Positions 17,329 to 26,437 of a DNA stretch of 50,763 nt are shown piece by piece; the first letter of the stretch is position 1; every line of letters starts with the position of its first letter. Both the position numbers and the translations under genes were made by a program. The notes beneath the pieces are model-generated. The model had not been told where the DNA came from. It saw nothing but the letters and a program-made list of their open reading frames with translations, and did not search any database. The stretch comes from Actinomycetota bacterium (lineage in GTDB: Bacteria; Actinomycetota; Actinomycetes; S36-B12). The stretch is from assembly GCA_947449035.1 (NCBI GenBank), contig CANFQC010000012.1, positions 1 to 50,763 on the forward strand, in the 5' to 3' direction.

Positions 17329-18399
17329 CTAGGGGACTGCGACCTTGGTCACGATCTGACGGGCGGCCTCACGCAGCCAGCGAGTCGGCTCGGCCATAGC
17401 TTCCGCGGCCGAGCCCGCTAGGTCCTCCAGGCTGATGACACCAGGGGCATGGCGACCCGTGATGACCTCGACCGGCACCGCTGCCGCGCGAGCCGCCTCG
17501 ATGACACGCGCCGGCGCTTTGCCTGCCGAGGTAGACGCATCGATAGCCCCTTCGCCGGTCAGGACGAGATCGGCGCCGACGACGGCCACCTTGAGATCAA
17601 TTAGTTCGGCGATCGCATCAGCACCCGCCGCGCGCCTGGCCCCGAGTACGGCCAGCGCGGCAAAGCCGACTCCCCCGGCTGCACCTGCACCCGGTGATGC
17701 CACGAACTCACCGGATGGATCGAGAAGATCGGCCCAGTGCGACAGCAGGTCATCAGCCCACGCGCACTGATCGGGGGCCAGGCCCTTCTGCGGGCCGAAC
17801 ACGAGAGCTGCACCGCTCGGGCCGAGCAACGGGCTGTCGACATCGGTCAGCAGAGTCAACGACACGATGCGCGGGTCGAGACGTGAGGCATCGAGGGAGG
17901 CGATTCGGCCAAGACCCGCGAGATCGGGTGACACCATTCCCCCGGCGACATCGGTAGCAACTAGCCCGAGGGCCATCAGCATTCCGAGACCGCCATCGGT
18001 GGAGGCACTTCCGCCGATTGCCACGATCAGGTGGTGTGCATCTGCATCGAGTGCGGCACGCATCGCCAAGCCGAGCCCGCGGCTGCTCGCATGAATCGGG
18101 TCGAGCTCCGCCAGCTGCGCGATGCCGCAGACTTCGGCAAGCTCGATCACCGCCTCGTCACCTCGGATGCCGATTCGCGCAGTGTTTGCAGTCCCGAGTG
18201 CATCAACGGCACCGACCATCACCGGCGTGAAACCGTGAGTGAGCATCACATCAAGAGTGCCATCGCCGCCATCAGCCATCGGCAGCTCGACGATCTCCGC
18301 ATGTGGTTGCGCATCGCGCGCCCCGAGGGCCAGGGCAGTTGCAGCATCGCGAGCACTCAGCGTTCCCTTGAAGGCGGCTGGAGCGATCACGATGCGCAT
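17329..18399 (-). CDS. Glycerate kinase (GlxK/GarK family)
   Basis: The 356-residue protein belongs to the glycerate kinase type 1 family. It opens MRIVIAPAAFKGTLSARDAATAL, followed by PMADGGDGTLD (about residues 44-54), the glycine-rich IVAIGGSASTDGGLGML loop, and a C-terminal VLTGEGAIDASTSAGKAPARV active-site segment. It phosphorylates D-glycerate to 2- or 3-phosphoglycerate. Family members differ in product, so the position cannot be stated. It begins 2 bases after the pcrA stop, so transcription from pcrA is likely. No glyoxylate or glycerate genes lie beside it. Confidence 0.9.
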   Translation of the reverse strand: MRIVIAPAAFKGTLSARDAATALALGARDAQPHAEIVELPMADGGDGTLDVMLTHGFTPVMVGAVDALGTANTARIGIRGDEAVIELAEVCGIAQLAELDPIHASSRGLGLAMRAALDADAHHLIVAIGGSASTDGGLGMLMALGLVATDVAGGMVSPDLAGLGRIASLDASRLDPRIVSLTLLTDVDSPLLGPSGAALVFGPQKGLAPDQCAWADDLLSHWADLLDPSGEFVASPGAGAAGGVGFAALAVLGARRAAGADAIAELIDLKVAVVGADLVLTGEGAIDASTSAGKAPARVIEAARAAAVPVEVITGRHAPGVISLEDLAGSAAEAMAEPTRWLREAARQIVTKVAVP

Positions 18400-18401
18400 G
18401 A

Positions 18402-20624
18402 CTACAGCTTCTCGACCGGCGCGTAGCGCAGCAGGAGTCGCTTGATGCCCGAGGTACCGAAGTCGATCGTGGCATCGGCCTTGTCACCCATGCCGGCTGT
18501 CGAAACGACTGTGCCCAGGCCGAACTTCTGGTGCGTGACTCGATCACCGGGCGACAGCGAGACGACTGGCCCGGTGCCGATCACGCGATCGCCGAGCTTC
18601 AGTGCTGCGCTGCTGCTCGACGGCGACGAACCCCAGCCACCTGAACTGATGGGAGTGTTCTCAGGCTCCTCGCGCTCCCACTGCAGCACCTCGTTCGGGA
18701 TCTCGTCGAGGAATCGAGAGGGCGGGTTGTAGGCGGGCGAACCCCATGCCGAGCGCATCATCGAACGCGTGAGGAATAGCCGCTGACGTGCGCGTGTAAT
18801 GCCGACATAGGCGAGGCGGCGTTCCTCCTCGAGTTCCTTCGGATCACCCAGTGAACGCATGTGCGGGAAGACGCCGTCTTCCATGCCGGTGAGGAACACG
18901 ACCGGGAACTCAAGACCCTTGGCCGTATGAAGGGTCATCAGCGTGACGACGCCGCCATCGGCATCAGGAATCTGATCGGCGTCGGCAACCAGCGAGATCC
19001 GCTCGAGGAAATCGATCATCGTGCCCTCAGGGTTCTCAGTGGCGAACTCCTGCGCGACCGACTCGAACTCGGCGAGGTTCTCGACGCGAGCTTCATCCTG
19101 AGGATCGGACGACGACTGCAATTCAAGTAGGTAGCCGCTCTGCTCGAGCACGGCCTGCAGCACGGTGGCGGGCGTAGCACCCGACTCGAGAATGGTGCGC
19201 AGATCGCTCATCAGCGTGGTGAATGACATGATGGACGTCAGAGAACGAGTCGCTATGCCCGGCGCTTCGGATGCACGATCGAGAGCTTCGGCAAAACTGA
19301 TGCGCTCACGCTGAGCGAAGGCTTCGACCATCGCCTCAGCGCGATCGCCGATACCGCGCTTGGGCGTGTTGAGAATGCGGCGCAGTGACACTTCATCAGC
19401 AGGGTTCGCGAGGGCGCGCAGGTACGCAATGGCATCGCGGACTTCCTTGCGCTCATAGAAGCGCACGCCGCCGACAACTCGGTAAGGCATGCCCACTCGC
19501 ACGAAGATGTCTTCAACTGATCGTGACTGCGCGTTGGTTCGGTAGAACACCGCCATGTCCGAGGGCTTGTAGCCATCGTTGTCGGTGAGCGCGTCAATCG
19601 TGTTCGCAATGAAGGAAGCCTCATCGTGCTCATCGTCTGCGACATAAACGACGATCGGATCACCTTGGCCCGAGTCAGTCCAGAGATTCTTGGCTCGGCG
19701 CCCCTGATTGCGTGCGATCACCGCATTCGCAGCCGTCAGAATCGTCTGAGTTGAGCGATAGTTCTGCTCGAGCATGATCGTGCGAGCACTCGGGTAGTCG
19801 CGTTCGAACTCCTCGATATTGCGAATCGTCGCACCACGGAACGCGTAGATCGACTGATCAGCATCGCCGACGACGCATAGCTGCCCGGCGGGCAGCGATG
19901 GCGTATCGACGCCGATGAGTTCCTTGATGAGCATGTACTGCGCGTGGTTCGTGTCTTGATACTCGTCGACCATGATGTGCCGGAAGCGACGGCGGTAGTG
20001 CTCAGCAACATCGGGAAAAAGCTGTAGCAATGCAACAGTGCCCGAAATCAAGTCATCGAAGTCGAAGGCATTCGCGCGCTGCAAGCGACGTTGGTACTCG
20101 CCGTACACCTCTGCGAGGGTCTGCTCCATCTGGTTTGTCGTGCGAGTGGAGTACGTCTCGTAATCGATGAGCTCGTTCTTCAGGTTTGATACCTGGGCCA
20201 GGAAGCTACGCGGGGTAAAGCGCTTGGGATCAAGGTCAAGATCTCGAATGACCATGGTCATCAGCCGCAGGGAATCCTGCTGGTCGTAGATCGTGAACGT
20301 GCTCGAGATACCGAGGCGCGAGGATTCGGCACGCAGGATGCGCACGCAGGCACTGTGGAAGGTCGAGACCCACATCGACTTCGCCCGCGGACCGACAAGC
20401 TCGGCCACGCGCTCCTTCATCTCCCCCGCGGCCTTGTTCGTGAACGTGATCGCGAGGATCTCCCCCGGCTGCGCATCACCGGTGGCCAGAAGGTGAGCCA
20501 CCCGACGCGTGAGCACGCGAGTCTTGCCCGAGCCGGCGCCCGCCACAATCAGCAAGGGGGTGCCGCGATGCTCAACGGCAGCGCGCTGGGAGTCGTTGAG
20601 GTCGTCAACGAGCGAAGAAGTCAC
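18402..20624 (-). CDS. pcrA: ATP-dependent DNA helicase PcrA/UvrD
   Basis: The 740-residue protein is a superfamily 1A helicase. It shows the Q-motif region LNDSQRAAVEH, Walker A GAGSGKTRVLTRR (about residues 30-42), Walker B VDEYQDTNHAQY, motif III GDADQSIYAFRGA, motif IV EQNYRST, motif V TLMTLHTAKGLEFPVVFL and motif VI EERRLAYVGITRAR. The C-terminal Tudor-like segment GDRVTHQKFGLGTVV is typical of PcrA and binds RNA polymerase in relatives. It unwinds DNA 3' to 5' in repair and replication restart. The length is normal for actinobacterial PcrA. Confidence 0.97.
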   Translation of the reverse strand: MTSSLVDDLNDSQRAAVEHRGTPLLIVAGAGSGKTRVLTRRVAHLLATGDAQPGEILAITFTNKAAGEMKERVAELVGPRAKSMWVSTFHSACVRILRAESSRLGISSTFTIYDQQDSLRLMTMVIRDLDLDPKRFTPRSFLAQVSNLKNELIDYETYSTRTTNQMEQTLAEVYGEYQRRLQRANAFDFDDLISGTVALLQLFPDVAEHYRRRFRHIMVDEYQDTNHAQYMLIKELIGVDTPSLPAGQLCVVGDADQSIYAFRGATIRNIEEFERDYPSARTIMLEQNYRSTQTILTAANAVIARNQGRRAKNLWTDSGQGDPIVVYVADDEHDEASFIANTIDALTDNDGYKPSDMAVFYRTNAQSRSVEDIFVRVGMPYRVVGGVRFYERKEVRDAIAYLRALANPADEVSLRRILNTPKRGIGDRAEAMVEAFAQRERISFAEALDRASEAPGIATRSLTSIMSFTTLMSDLRTILESGATPATVLQAVLEQSGYLLELQSSSDPQDEARVENLAEFESVAQEFATENPEGTMIDFLERISLVADADQIPDADGGVVTLMTLHTAKGLEFPVVFLTGMEDGVFPHMRSLGDPKELEEERRLAYVGITRARQRLFLTRSMMRSAWGSPAYNPPSRFLDEIPNEVLQWEREEPENTPISSGGWGSSPSSSSAALKLGDRVIGTGPVVSLSPGDRVTHQKFGLGTVVSTAGMGDKADATIDFGTSGIKRLLLRYAPVEKL

Positions 20625-20687
20625 CTAGGCATCGTAGGCAACGGGGCTGACAGCTCTTCCACGCAGTGGCTTTCGCCCAAGGGCTTA

Positions 20688-22706
20688 CTACTTGACGTAA
20701 CCGATGACTTCCACCACGACCTTTGCGGCCGCCGTTGAAGAAATGGTGATTTGACCGTCGGCATTTGTCTGGGCCAGCACGATCTCAGAGCGCACCACAT
20801 TCGGCACGATCGGGGCGGAGCGCGTGCTGGGGGCGGTGCCGCCCGAGGCATAGGCCACGACCTTGCCGTCGACCGTTCCCTTGCGGGTGGTGATCTGCAG
20901 GAGTACAGCGCGAAGTCTCTTCTTGCCCGGAAGTCCGTGAGTCGAGGCCACAGTCAGGTTCTCAGACTGGCCTGCATCGAACTTCTTGCGCAGGATCTGA
21001 CTCGGTGACGTGCCCACGGCCTTCGGCGGAATCGTGGCCGCGGAGTAGCCCAGCAGCTCAACCTTGATGTCGACCGCGCTTTCTTTGGAGGTCGTGAAGG
21101 TGAGCTTGCCTGAGCCGACCGGCACCAGCATCACCGACGATTTCACTCGATCCTTGGGGAAGCTGAACTTTGCTACCGGTCCGGTCGCCACATTGGTCAT
21201 GGCGCCTGACCTGCTCATCAGCAGGGAACCCTTGACCGTGGAATTACGCGTGGTCAATACGACCAGGGCGGACGTCGCTTCCGGTGGAAGCCCCGCGAGA
21301 TCGACCGTGCGTGCCTCCCCAGGCTGCAACGGACCTCCCGAGGCCACCGAGTCGTAAGCGACGTCCGACCCGATCGCGTTAAAGGACTCCTGGCCATCCG
21401 TCGGCTGCGACTGCGAGGCACCAGGTGCCGGGTCAGCCGTGGTCGGCGGTGCTGCAGGAGAGCTACCGGAGCCTGTGAGCACCGGCTTATTCGAACCATC
21501 GCCTGGGCCGGCCTTGAAGTAGCCGCGTACCTCGACGACGAGATCTGTTGCACCCAGGCTGGTGGCCAGGGCGATGGTGCCGTCATTGGCAACAGGCACG
21601 ATCACATCGGCCTGAGCGTCGCCATTCATCGGCACCTTGAGAGCAACCTTGCTGGAGTTCTGACCGGGTGCCCACACTCGAACATCGGAATTCGCATTGG
21701 AACCCAGTGCAGTGATGTGCACTGCGACAGCCCCCACACCGTCTGCCGGGACACCGCCTTGGCCGAGCACCTTCGGGAAGAGTCGGTGACTGTCACCTGA
21801 CCAGCGATCCTGCTGGAGTCGGCAGCGCTTTTGCACACCGACTACGTTTCGCGTATCGAGTGCGATGAAGGGGGTGACTGCAATGACATCACCCTTGGCC
21901 GAGACATCCGGTGTCGAGGCACCCGAAGAATGCCGTGCGCAGAACGGGCCATCGAAGGCAACACCTGACCAGAAGGATGAGCGTCCACTGGCACCATCCC
22001 AGGTGAGCGAGATGTGAATGTGGTTGCGATGGCACACCGTGTCATTGCCTGACTCGGTCTTCGAGAAACAGCCCTTGAGTTCGGTCCAACCGCGACCAAT
22101 GTCGTAGCCGCGCCAGATGCGATCGTTCCAGCCGATGTACATGACACCGAGGCGCATGGCGTTGCCATATTCGACGCCGTATTGATCAGGTCCGAGGAGC
22201 CAGTTCAAGAAGGTCTCTGCATTCGCGCGCTGCTGCGCATCGCGCACCGAGGTCATCCAGTCGAGGGCACGGCCTTCCTTGTGCTCACTTTGTCCGCCGA
22301 TGTCACAGGCACGTGGAATCCAGACGGTCTGGTCCTGGCCATAGGTGGCCTTGATCTGATCAGCCAAGCGTTGGGTGCCGGGCTTGGCTTGCGGATCGCA
22401 GACGAGCTGGCCTTCGTACTCAGGCTTGATGTCATAGGAACCCTGCGGCTGCGCAGCTGCAAGCGCAGGCACTGCTGCAGGGGGGAGGCCTTCGCCAGGC
22501 ACGGGTGCCCCAGCGAGCACGCCTGTCCACTTGCTTGGCGACCAGTTTCCGGAATTGCCCGCGGTGGCGCCTGGGGCCAGGGCAAGGGTGCCTGCAATGA
22601 ACCCGACCACGAGCGCGCCAACCAGCGCCGGGCGGCCTGAAAGGCGCGCGCGGAGGCGAGGAAGATGGGCAGAGTTACGCCCATGGTGGCGGGGAAGCAC
22701 TCTCAT
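20688..22706 (-). CDS. Large secreted protein with ARB_07466-like wall-hydrolase domain
   Basis: The 672-residue protein begins with a basic lead and a signal or anchor segment (about residues 28-48, ending AGATAG). Residues about 95-260 resemble the C-terminal 'ARB_07466' cell-wall hydrolase domain, related to D-Ala-D-Ala peptidases: QSEHKEGRALDWM with a likely metal-binding His/Asp set, and NHIHISLTWDG. Two or three beta-rich modules follow, containing an FIALDTRNVVG opening and VVEVRGYF / VELLGYS / VVEVIGYVK endings. A Pro/Ser-rich linker of about 50 residues separates them. It probably acts on or binds peptidoglycan outside the cell; catalysis is unproven. Confidence 0.75.
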   Translation of the reverse strand: MRVLPRHHGRNSAHLPRLRARLSGRPALVGALVVGFIAGTLALAPGATAGNSGNWSPSKWTGVLAGAPVPGEGLPPAAVPALAAAQPQGSYDIKPEYEGQLVCDPQAKPGTQRLADQIKATYGQDQTVWIPRACDIGGQSEHKEGRALDWMTSVRDAQQRANAETFLNWLLGPDQYGVEYGNAMRLGVMYIGWNDRIWRGYDIGRGWTELKGCFSKTESGNDTVCHRNHIHISLTWDGASGRSSFWSGVAFDGPFCARHSSGASTPDVSAKGDVIAVTPFIALDTRNVVGVQKRCRLQQDRWSGDSHRLFPKVLGQGGVPADGVGAVAVHITALGSNANSDVRVWAPGQNSSKVALKVPMNGDAQADVIVPVANDGTIALATSLGATDLVVEVRGYFKAGPGDGSNKPVLTGSGSSPAAPPTTADPAPGASQSQPTDGQESFNAIGSDVAYDSVASGGPLQPGEARTVDLAGLPPEATSALVVLTTRNSTVKGSLLMSRSGAMTNVATGPVAKFSFPKDRVKSSVMLVPVGSGKLTFTTSKESAVDIKVELLGYSAATIPPKAVGTSPSQILRKKFDAGQSENLTVASTHGLPGKKRLRAVLLQITTRKGTVDGKVVAYASGGTAPSTRSAPIVPNVVRSEIVLAQTNADGQITISSTAAAKVVVEVIGYVK

Positions 22707-22711
22707 ACTCT

Positions 22712-22725
22712 GTCACGGAAGTGAC
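22712..22725. promoter_or_regulatory. Inverted repeat at a divergent promoter region
   Basis: The perfect repeat GTCAC-GGAA-GTGAC lies 6 bases before the start of the secreted wall protein (minus strand) and about 107 bases before the PIG-L gene (plus strand). It could be an operator for the minus-strand gene or for both. No clear -35/-10 pair was identified in this 125-base gap. Confidence 0.35.
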
Positions 22726-22831
22726 GGATGTTACGACTGGGGACAAGAACACCACGCATGTAATTCGCCACGCTAGGCTCCTAACCGCCCGATTCCCGCA
22801 GGAAACTGCCCACTCGTGAGGAAATCTCCCC

Positions 22832-23545
22832 ATGAACGACACGCCGAACCCCACCGCCCTGGTGGTCACCGCCCACCCCGATGACGTCGATTTCGGGGCC
22901 GCCGGCACGGTCGCTCAGTGGGTCCGAGAGGGGTATCGGGTCACGTATTGCATCATCACCGACGGCGACGCGGGCGGATTCGACCCGAACGTCCCCCGCT
23001 CTGAGATCCCCCGGATCCGTCGCGAGGAGCAAACGGCTGCCGGTGCAGCAATCGGCGTCGAAGACGTGAGATTCCTCGGCTACCGCGACGGTGAACTCTC
23101 CGTCACCCATGAACTGCGCCGAGATATCTGCCGAGTGATCCGCCAGGTGAAGCCGGCACGGATGCTCATCCAGTCCCCCGACCGCAACTGGAATCGCCTC
23201 CAGGCATCGCACCCCGATCACCTGGCTGCCGGCGAGGCAGCGATCCAGGCGATCTACCCCGACGCCGAGAATCCCTTCGCGCATGCGAGCCTGCTTAACG
23301 ACGAAGGCCTCGAGGCCTGGAAGGTCAACGAGATCTGGGTGATGGCGTCACCGAATCCGAATACCTATGTCGACATCACCGACGACTTCGAAGCCAAGCT
23401 CGAGGCAATCAACGCGCATGCGAGCCAACTGCCGCCGGACTTCGACGTACGCGATCGCGTGCACACGTGGATGACGATGCAGGCTCAGGAAGCCGGATTC
23501 GCTGAAGGCCGCCTGGCAGAGGCGTTCATGGTGGTGAATAAGTAG
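22832..23545 (+). CDS. PIG-L (LmbE-type) metal-dependent deacetylase
   Basis: The 237-residue protein shows the PIG-L zinc-site motifs: VVTAHPDDVDFGAAGT (His and Asp-Asp, residues 11-26) and ASHPDHLAAGEA (about residues 130-140). The DGDAGG strand lies between them. The family includes MshB and Mca of mycothiol metabolism, which remove acetyl or amide groups from GlcNAc-Ins-type substrates; this member cannot be placed more precisely. It is one of the few plus-strand genes, divergent from the secreted wall protein. A GAGG ribosome-binding sequence precedes the ATG. Confidence 0.88.
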   Translation: MNDTPNPTALVVTAHPDDVDFGAAGTVAQWVREGYRVTYCIITDGDAGGFDPNVPRSEIPRIRREEQTAAGAAIGVEDVRFLGYRDGELSVTHELRRDICRVIRQVKPARMLIQSPDRNWNRLQASHPDHLAAGEAAIQAIYPDAENPFAHASLLNDEGLEAWKVNEIWVMASPNPNTYVDITDDFEAKLEAINAHASQLPPDFDVRDRVHTWMTMQAQEAGFAEGRLAEAFMVVNK

Positions 23546-23558
23546 CGCGAATGCGTTA

Positions 23559-23918
23559 CTAGCTTGCTGCACCCGCGAAGACTGCGATGCAGATGTTGAT
23601 GAGGGTCAGGATTCCCACGGCCGCCCAGGCCTTCACCTGCGGTGCGGGCTTCTTGCGCGACCACACGGCAATAACCAGGATCACGATGAGGATCAGCAAC
23701 TTGGTGCCGACGACGCTGTGATTGATTGTTTCGTCGACCCATCCGGCTTCTGCAAACACCACCATGAGCGCACCCGTAATGAGCTGCAGCAGCGTGCCGT
23801 GGTACATCACCTTGGTCACGTGCTTGTCGGGCGACTTCATCTGCGCGGCAAAGCCGCCAAGTAGTGCGGCGAGGCCGACGAAGTGCAGAACCAGGATGAC
23901 GTTGTAGACAAACTGCAT
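23559..23918 (-). CDS. Small four-helix membrane protein
   Basis: ATG 23918 follows a GGGAG ribosome-binding sequence and lies 5 bases after the guaA stop; a longer ORF start would overlap guaA. The 119-residue product has four hydrophobic segments, at about 6-26, 40-58, 70-88 and 95-115. There is a short basic loop WSRKKPAPQVK between the third and fourth. No named family is recognised. Its place directly after guaA suggests co-transcription. The end faces the PIG-L gene, with only 13 bases between the two stops. Confidence 0.75.
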   Translation of the reverse strand: MQFVYNVILVLHFVGLAALLGGFAAQMKSPDKHVTKVMYHGTLLQLITGALMVVFAEAGWVDETINHSVVGTKLLILIVILVIAVWSRKKPAPQVKAWAAVGILTLINICIAVFAGAAS

Positions 23919-23923
23919 GGTGG

Positions 23924-25489
23924 TTACTCCCACTCGATGGTGCCCGGAGGCTTGCTCGTGATGTCCAAGGTAACCCGATTGACCTCGGGAACCTCGTTAG
24001 TGATGCGTGTCGAGATTCGCGCGAGCAGGTCGTAGGGCAGGCGCGACCAGTCAGCGGTCATGGCGTCCTCACTCGAGACGGGGCGCAGCACGACAGGGTG
24101 ACCGTAGGTACGGCCGTCACCCTGCACGCCCACCGAGCGCACATCAGCGAGAAGCACCACCGGGAACTGCCACACCTCGCGGTCGAGACTGGCAGCTGTG
24201 AGCTCCTCGCGAGCAATGGCATCGGCCTCTCGCAGGATCGAGAGGCGATCAGCGTCGATGGCACCAACGATGCGAATGGCCAGACCGGGGCCGGGGAAGG
24301 GCTGGCGCCAGACGATCTCCTCGGGCAAACCGAGATCGAGACCTACCTGGCGCACTTCGTCCTTAAACAGCGCACGAAGCGGCTCGACAAGGGCGAACTT
24401 CATGTCTTCGGGCAGGCCACCGACATTGTGATGGCTCTTGATGTTCGCGGTTCCCGATCCGCCACCGGACTCCACGACATCGGGGTACAGCGTGCCCTGC
24501 ACCAGGAAGTCGACGGTCTGGCCGTGCGCACCGGCATCGGCGATCACCTGCGAGGTGGCGTCCTCGAACACGCGAATGAATTCACGACCGATGATCTTGC
24601 GCTTGGTCTCGGGGTCACTGACACCGGCGAGTGCGGTGAGGAAGCGCTCCTGCGCATCGACAACAACAAGCTTGACGCCCGTGGCTGCAACGAAATCGCG
24701 TTCGACCTGCTCGGCCTCGCCCTTGCGCAGCAACCCATGATCGACGAACACGCAAGTGAGTTGATCGCCCACGGCTCGCTGCACGAGGGCTGCAGCAACA
24801 GCCGAGTCAACGCCACCTGAGAGACCGCAGATGACCAGGCCGCTGCCAACCTGCACCTTGATGCGCGCCACCTGCTCATCGATGACATTGGTCATGGTCC
24901 AGGTCGGCGCCAGACCTGCAATGTCGTAGAGGAAGTGCACGAGAACGTCTTGCCCATGCGCACTGTGCTTGACCTCAGGGTGGTACTGAACACCAGCCAT
25001 GCGGCGCTCGGCATTCTCGAAGGCCGCAACCGGTGCGCCGGCCGACGATGCCGAGACAGTGAAGCCTGCAGGTGCGACCGAGACACAGTCGCCGTGCGAC
25101 ATCCACACGTTCTGCGAAGCGGGAAGCCCCGCGAAAAGTGCACCCGGCGCTGCGACGGTCAGCTCGGTGCCACCGAACTCGCGAAGGCCGGTCTTGGTCA
25201 CGGTGCCGCCGAGTGCATTGGCCATGGCCTGGAATCCGTAGCAGATGCCGAAGACGGGAATGCCCAGCTCGAGAATCGCCGGGTCGAGTGAGGGTGCACC
25301 GTCTTCGTACACGCTCGACGGACCGCCGGAAAGCACGATCGCCGCGGGGTTCTTGGCAGAGACCTCAGCAGCAGTGATGGTGTGAGGGACAATCTCGGAA
25401 TACACGCGCGCCTCGCGCACGCGGCGGGCGATCAACTGGGCGTATTGCGCCCCGAAGTCAACGACGAGAACGGTCTGCGCATCAGTCAC
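23924..25489 (-). CDS. guaA: GMP synthase (glutamine-hydrolysing)
   Basis: The 521-residue enzyme turns XMP into GMP. The N-terminal class I amidotransferase domain has [11 protein letters not shown] (nucleophile Cys near residue 82) and the [13 protein letters not shown] His/Glu pair. The ATP-pyrophosphatase domain has the [15 protein letters not shown]-loop near residue 228. The C-terminal dimerisation domain ends [13 protein letters not shown]. It follows guaB in the pathway but is separated from it here by a toxin-antitoxin pair and an aldehyde dehydrogenase. The gene order resembles the guaA to guaB3 stretch of mycobacteria. Confidence 0.98.
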   Translation of the reverse strand: MTDAQTVLVVDFGAQYAQLIARRVREARVYSEIVPHTITAAEVSAKNPAAIVLSGGPSSVYEDGAPSLDPAILELGIPVFGICYGFQAMANALGGTVTKTGLREFGGTELTVAAPGALFAGLPASQNVWMSHGDCVSVAPAGFTVSASSAGAPVAAFENAERRMAGVQYHPEVKHSAHGQDVLVHFLYDIAGLAPTWTMTNVIDEQVARIKVQVGSGLVICGLSGGVDSAVAAALVQRAVGDQLTCVFVDHGLLRKGEAEQVERDFVAATGVKLVVVDAQERFLTALAGVSDPETKRKIIGREFIRVFEDATSQVIADAGAHGQTVDFLVQGTLYPDVVESGGGSGTANIKSHHNVGGLPEDMKFALVEPLRALFKDEVRQVGLDLGLPEEIVWRQPFPGPGLAIRIVGAIDADRLSILREADAIAREELTAASLDREVWQFPVVLLADVRSVGVQGDGRTYGHPVVLRPVSSEDAMTADWSRLPYDLLARISTRITNEVPEVNRVTLDITSKPPGTIEWE

Positions 25490-25502
25490 CGCACAAGCCT
25501 AC

Positions 25503-25778
25503 TCAGCCGCCGAAGGCTCCCAGCACCATGAGCACGGCAAGGAGAACAAGCTCGAGAATGCCGCCGATGATGACGGTGCCGACGAACCAGCGGCGAGCCC
25601 GTCGAGCCGAGGCTGCCGCCGCATCGCGGTCGCCGGCAACCAACGCCTGCTGGCTCTTCCAGGCGAAGTAGACCGAGACCAGGCCGGTAGGCAGGAAGCA
25701 CAGGACAGCCGAGGCAATCGCCCACCCGAGATAGGTGCGCAGGTCGCCCGGCGAGCTGGCCGGCGTGGTCGAGGACAT
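25503..25778 (-). CDS. CD225/dispanin-like small membrane protein
   Basis: The ATG at 25778 gives 91 residues and avoids overlapping the toxin gene. The protein has a polar N-terminus of about 15 residues, a first hydrophobic segment (LGWAIASAVLCFLPTGLVSVYF), and a basic loop containing AWKSQQALVAGDRDAAAASARRARRW. A second hydrophobic segment of about 25 residues follows. This 'YF..ks.al..GD...A..sS..A..w' pattern is the CD225/dispanin fold. Function is unknown. It lies 13 bases before guaA and may share its transcript. Confidence 0.75.
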   Translation of the reverse strand: MSSTTPASSPGDLRTYLGWAIASAVLCFLPTGLVSVYFAWKSQQALVAGDRDAAAASARRARRWFVGTVIIGGILELVLLAVLMVLGAFGG

Positions 25779-25800
25779 CACGGGAACCCTAGCGCGGCGA

Positions 25801-26067
25801 TCATCGGGCTCGGTATGCATCAGACCTGGGGCTCACGGCCAGGACAGTGACCATTCGATTCTCAGGGTCAATGCGATAGATCACTCGATACGTTCCGCGG
25901 CGAGCGCTGTGTCGATCATCCAGCGGAGCCACGAGTTGCTTTCCGACCCTCTGGGGATTCTCCAGAAGCGGGCCGATGATGAATTCGTATGCGGCGAAGG
26001 CGATCGAGGAGGGCAGAGTCTCGGCAAGCTGTCGTCGAGCTGTCGCCGTAATCACCAGTTCGTACAT
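25801..26067 (-). CDS. RelE/ParE-family toxin
   Basis: The 88-residue protein has the compact RelE/ParE fold pattern: an N-terminal strand YELVITATARRQL, two helices, then ARRGTYRVIYRIDPENRMVTVLAVSPRSDAYR with the RxGxYRVxY and C-terminal R-x-D-x-YR elements. RelE toxins cut mRNA in the ribosome and ParE toxins poison gyrase; the fold alone does not decide. The usual histidine of the C-terminal HR.DVYR motif is replaced here (PRSDAYR). It follows the antitoxin gene by 9 bases, in the common antitoxin-first order. Confidence 0.9.
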   Translation of the reverse strand: MYELVITATARRQLAETLPSSIAFAAYEFIIGPLLENPQRVGKQLVAPLDDRHSARRGTYRVIYRIDPENRMVTVLAVSPRSDAYRAR

Positions 26068-26076
26068 CAGCGCCGA

Positions 26077-26358
26077 TCAGAGAGCGGACTTGCGCGCAAG
26101 CATCGCGGCCGAGAGCGAGGCGAGCCCTTCAACTCGACCGGAAGCGATGTCGGCCTCGGCCTCCGTGAGATGTCGGATCAATTCACCGTCCGACAGGACC
26201 GCAATGGTCTCCTCCAGTCGTTCGACGTCATCGAGGCTCATGATCATGGCGGAGGGCTGGCCGTGCACGGTGACAGTCACACGTTCGTGCTGGCCATTGA
26301 CCCGGTTCACGACCTCCGAGAGTCGCGCCTTCACTTCGGCAAGTGGCATCACGGACAT
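26077..26358 (-). CDS. Phd/YefM-family antitoxin
   Basis: ATG 26358 gives 93 residues beginning MSVMPLAEVKARLSEVVNRV, the standard Phd/YefM N-terminus, so the longer ORF start is rejected. Residues 1-50 form the DNA-binding half (VTVTVHGQPSAMIMSLDDVERLEETI) and the acidic C-terminal half (residues 55-80) would wrap the toxin. The operator-promoter ends at the base before the start codon. No ribosome-binding sequence is possible if transcription begins at the A of ATG, so the message is probably leaderless. It is co-transcribed with the RelE-type gene. Confidence 0.9.
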   Translation of the reverse strand: MSVMPLAEVKARLSEVVNRVNGQHERVTVTVHGQPSAMIMSLDDVERLEETIAVLSDGELIRHLTEAEADIASGRVEGLASLSAAMLARKSAL

Positions 26359-26394
26359 GGTCATAAGTATGACCAATATCATTGATCGTGTCAA
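26359..26394 (-). promoter_or_regulatory. Toxin-antitoxin promoter and autoregulatory operator
   Basis: On the minus strand, a perfect TTGACA -35 (26394-26389) stands 17 bases from a CATACT -10 (26371-26366). The -10 lies inside an inverted repeat, GGTCATA-AG-TATGACC (26359-26374), which directly abuts the antitoxin ATG. The expected start site, 7 bases past the -10, falls at the ATG itself, giving a leaderless message that antitoxin binding would block. Repression by Phd/YefM antitoxins at such palindromes is well known for the family. Confidence 0.82.
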
Positions 26395-26437
26395 GGGTCG
26401 TTACAGCGGCGCACCCCCCCCTCAGAGGGAATGACTT

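Noticed and set aside
17326-17335. Palindrome CCCCTAGGGG at the glycerate kinase stop
   Set aside because: It has no loop and includes the stop codon, so it is not a convincing hairpin; no role assigned.
20625-20687. Possible terminator in the gap between the secreted wall protein gene and pcrA
   Set aside because: The only repeat is GCCC/GGGC with almost no loop, and the gap is too short to judge.
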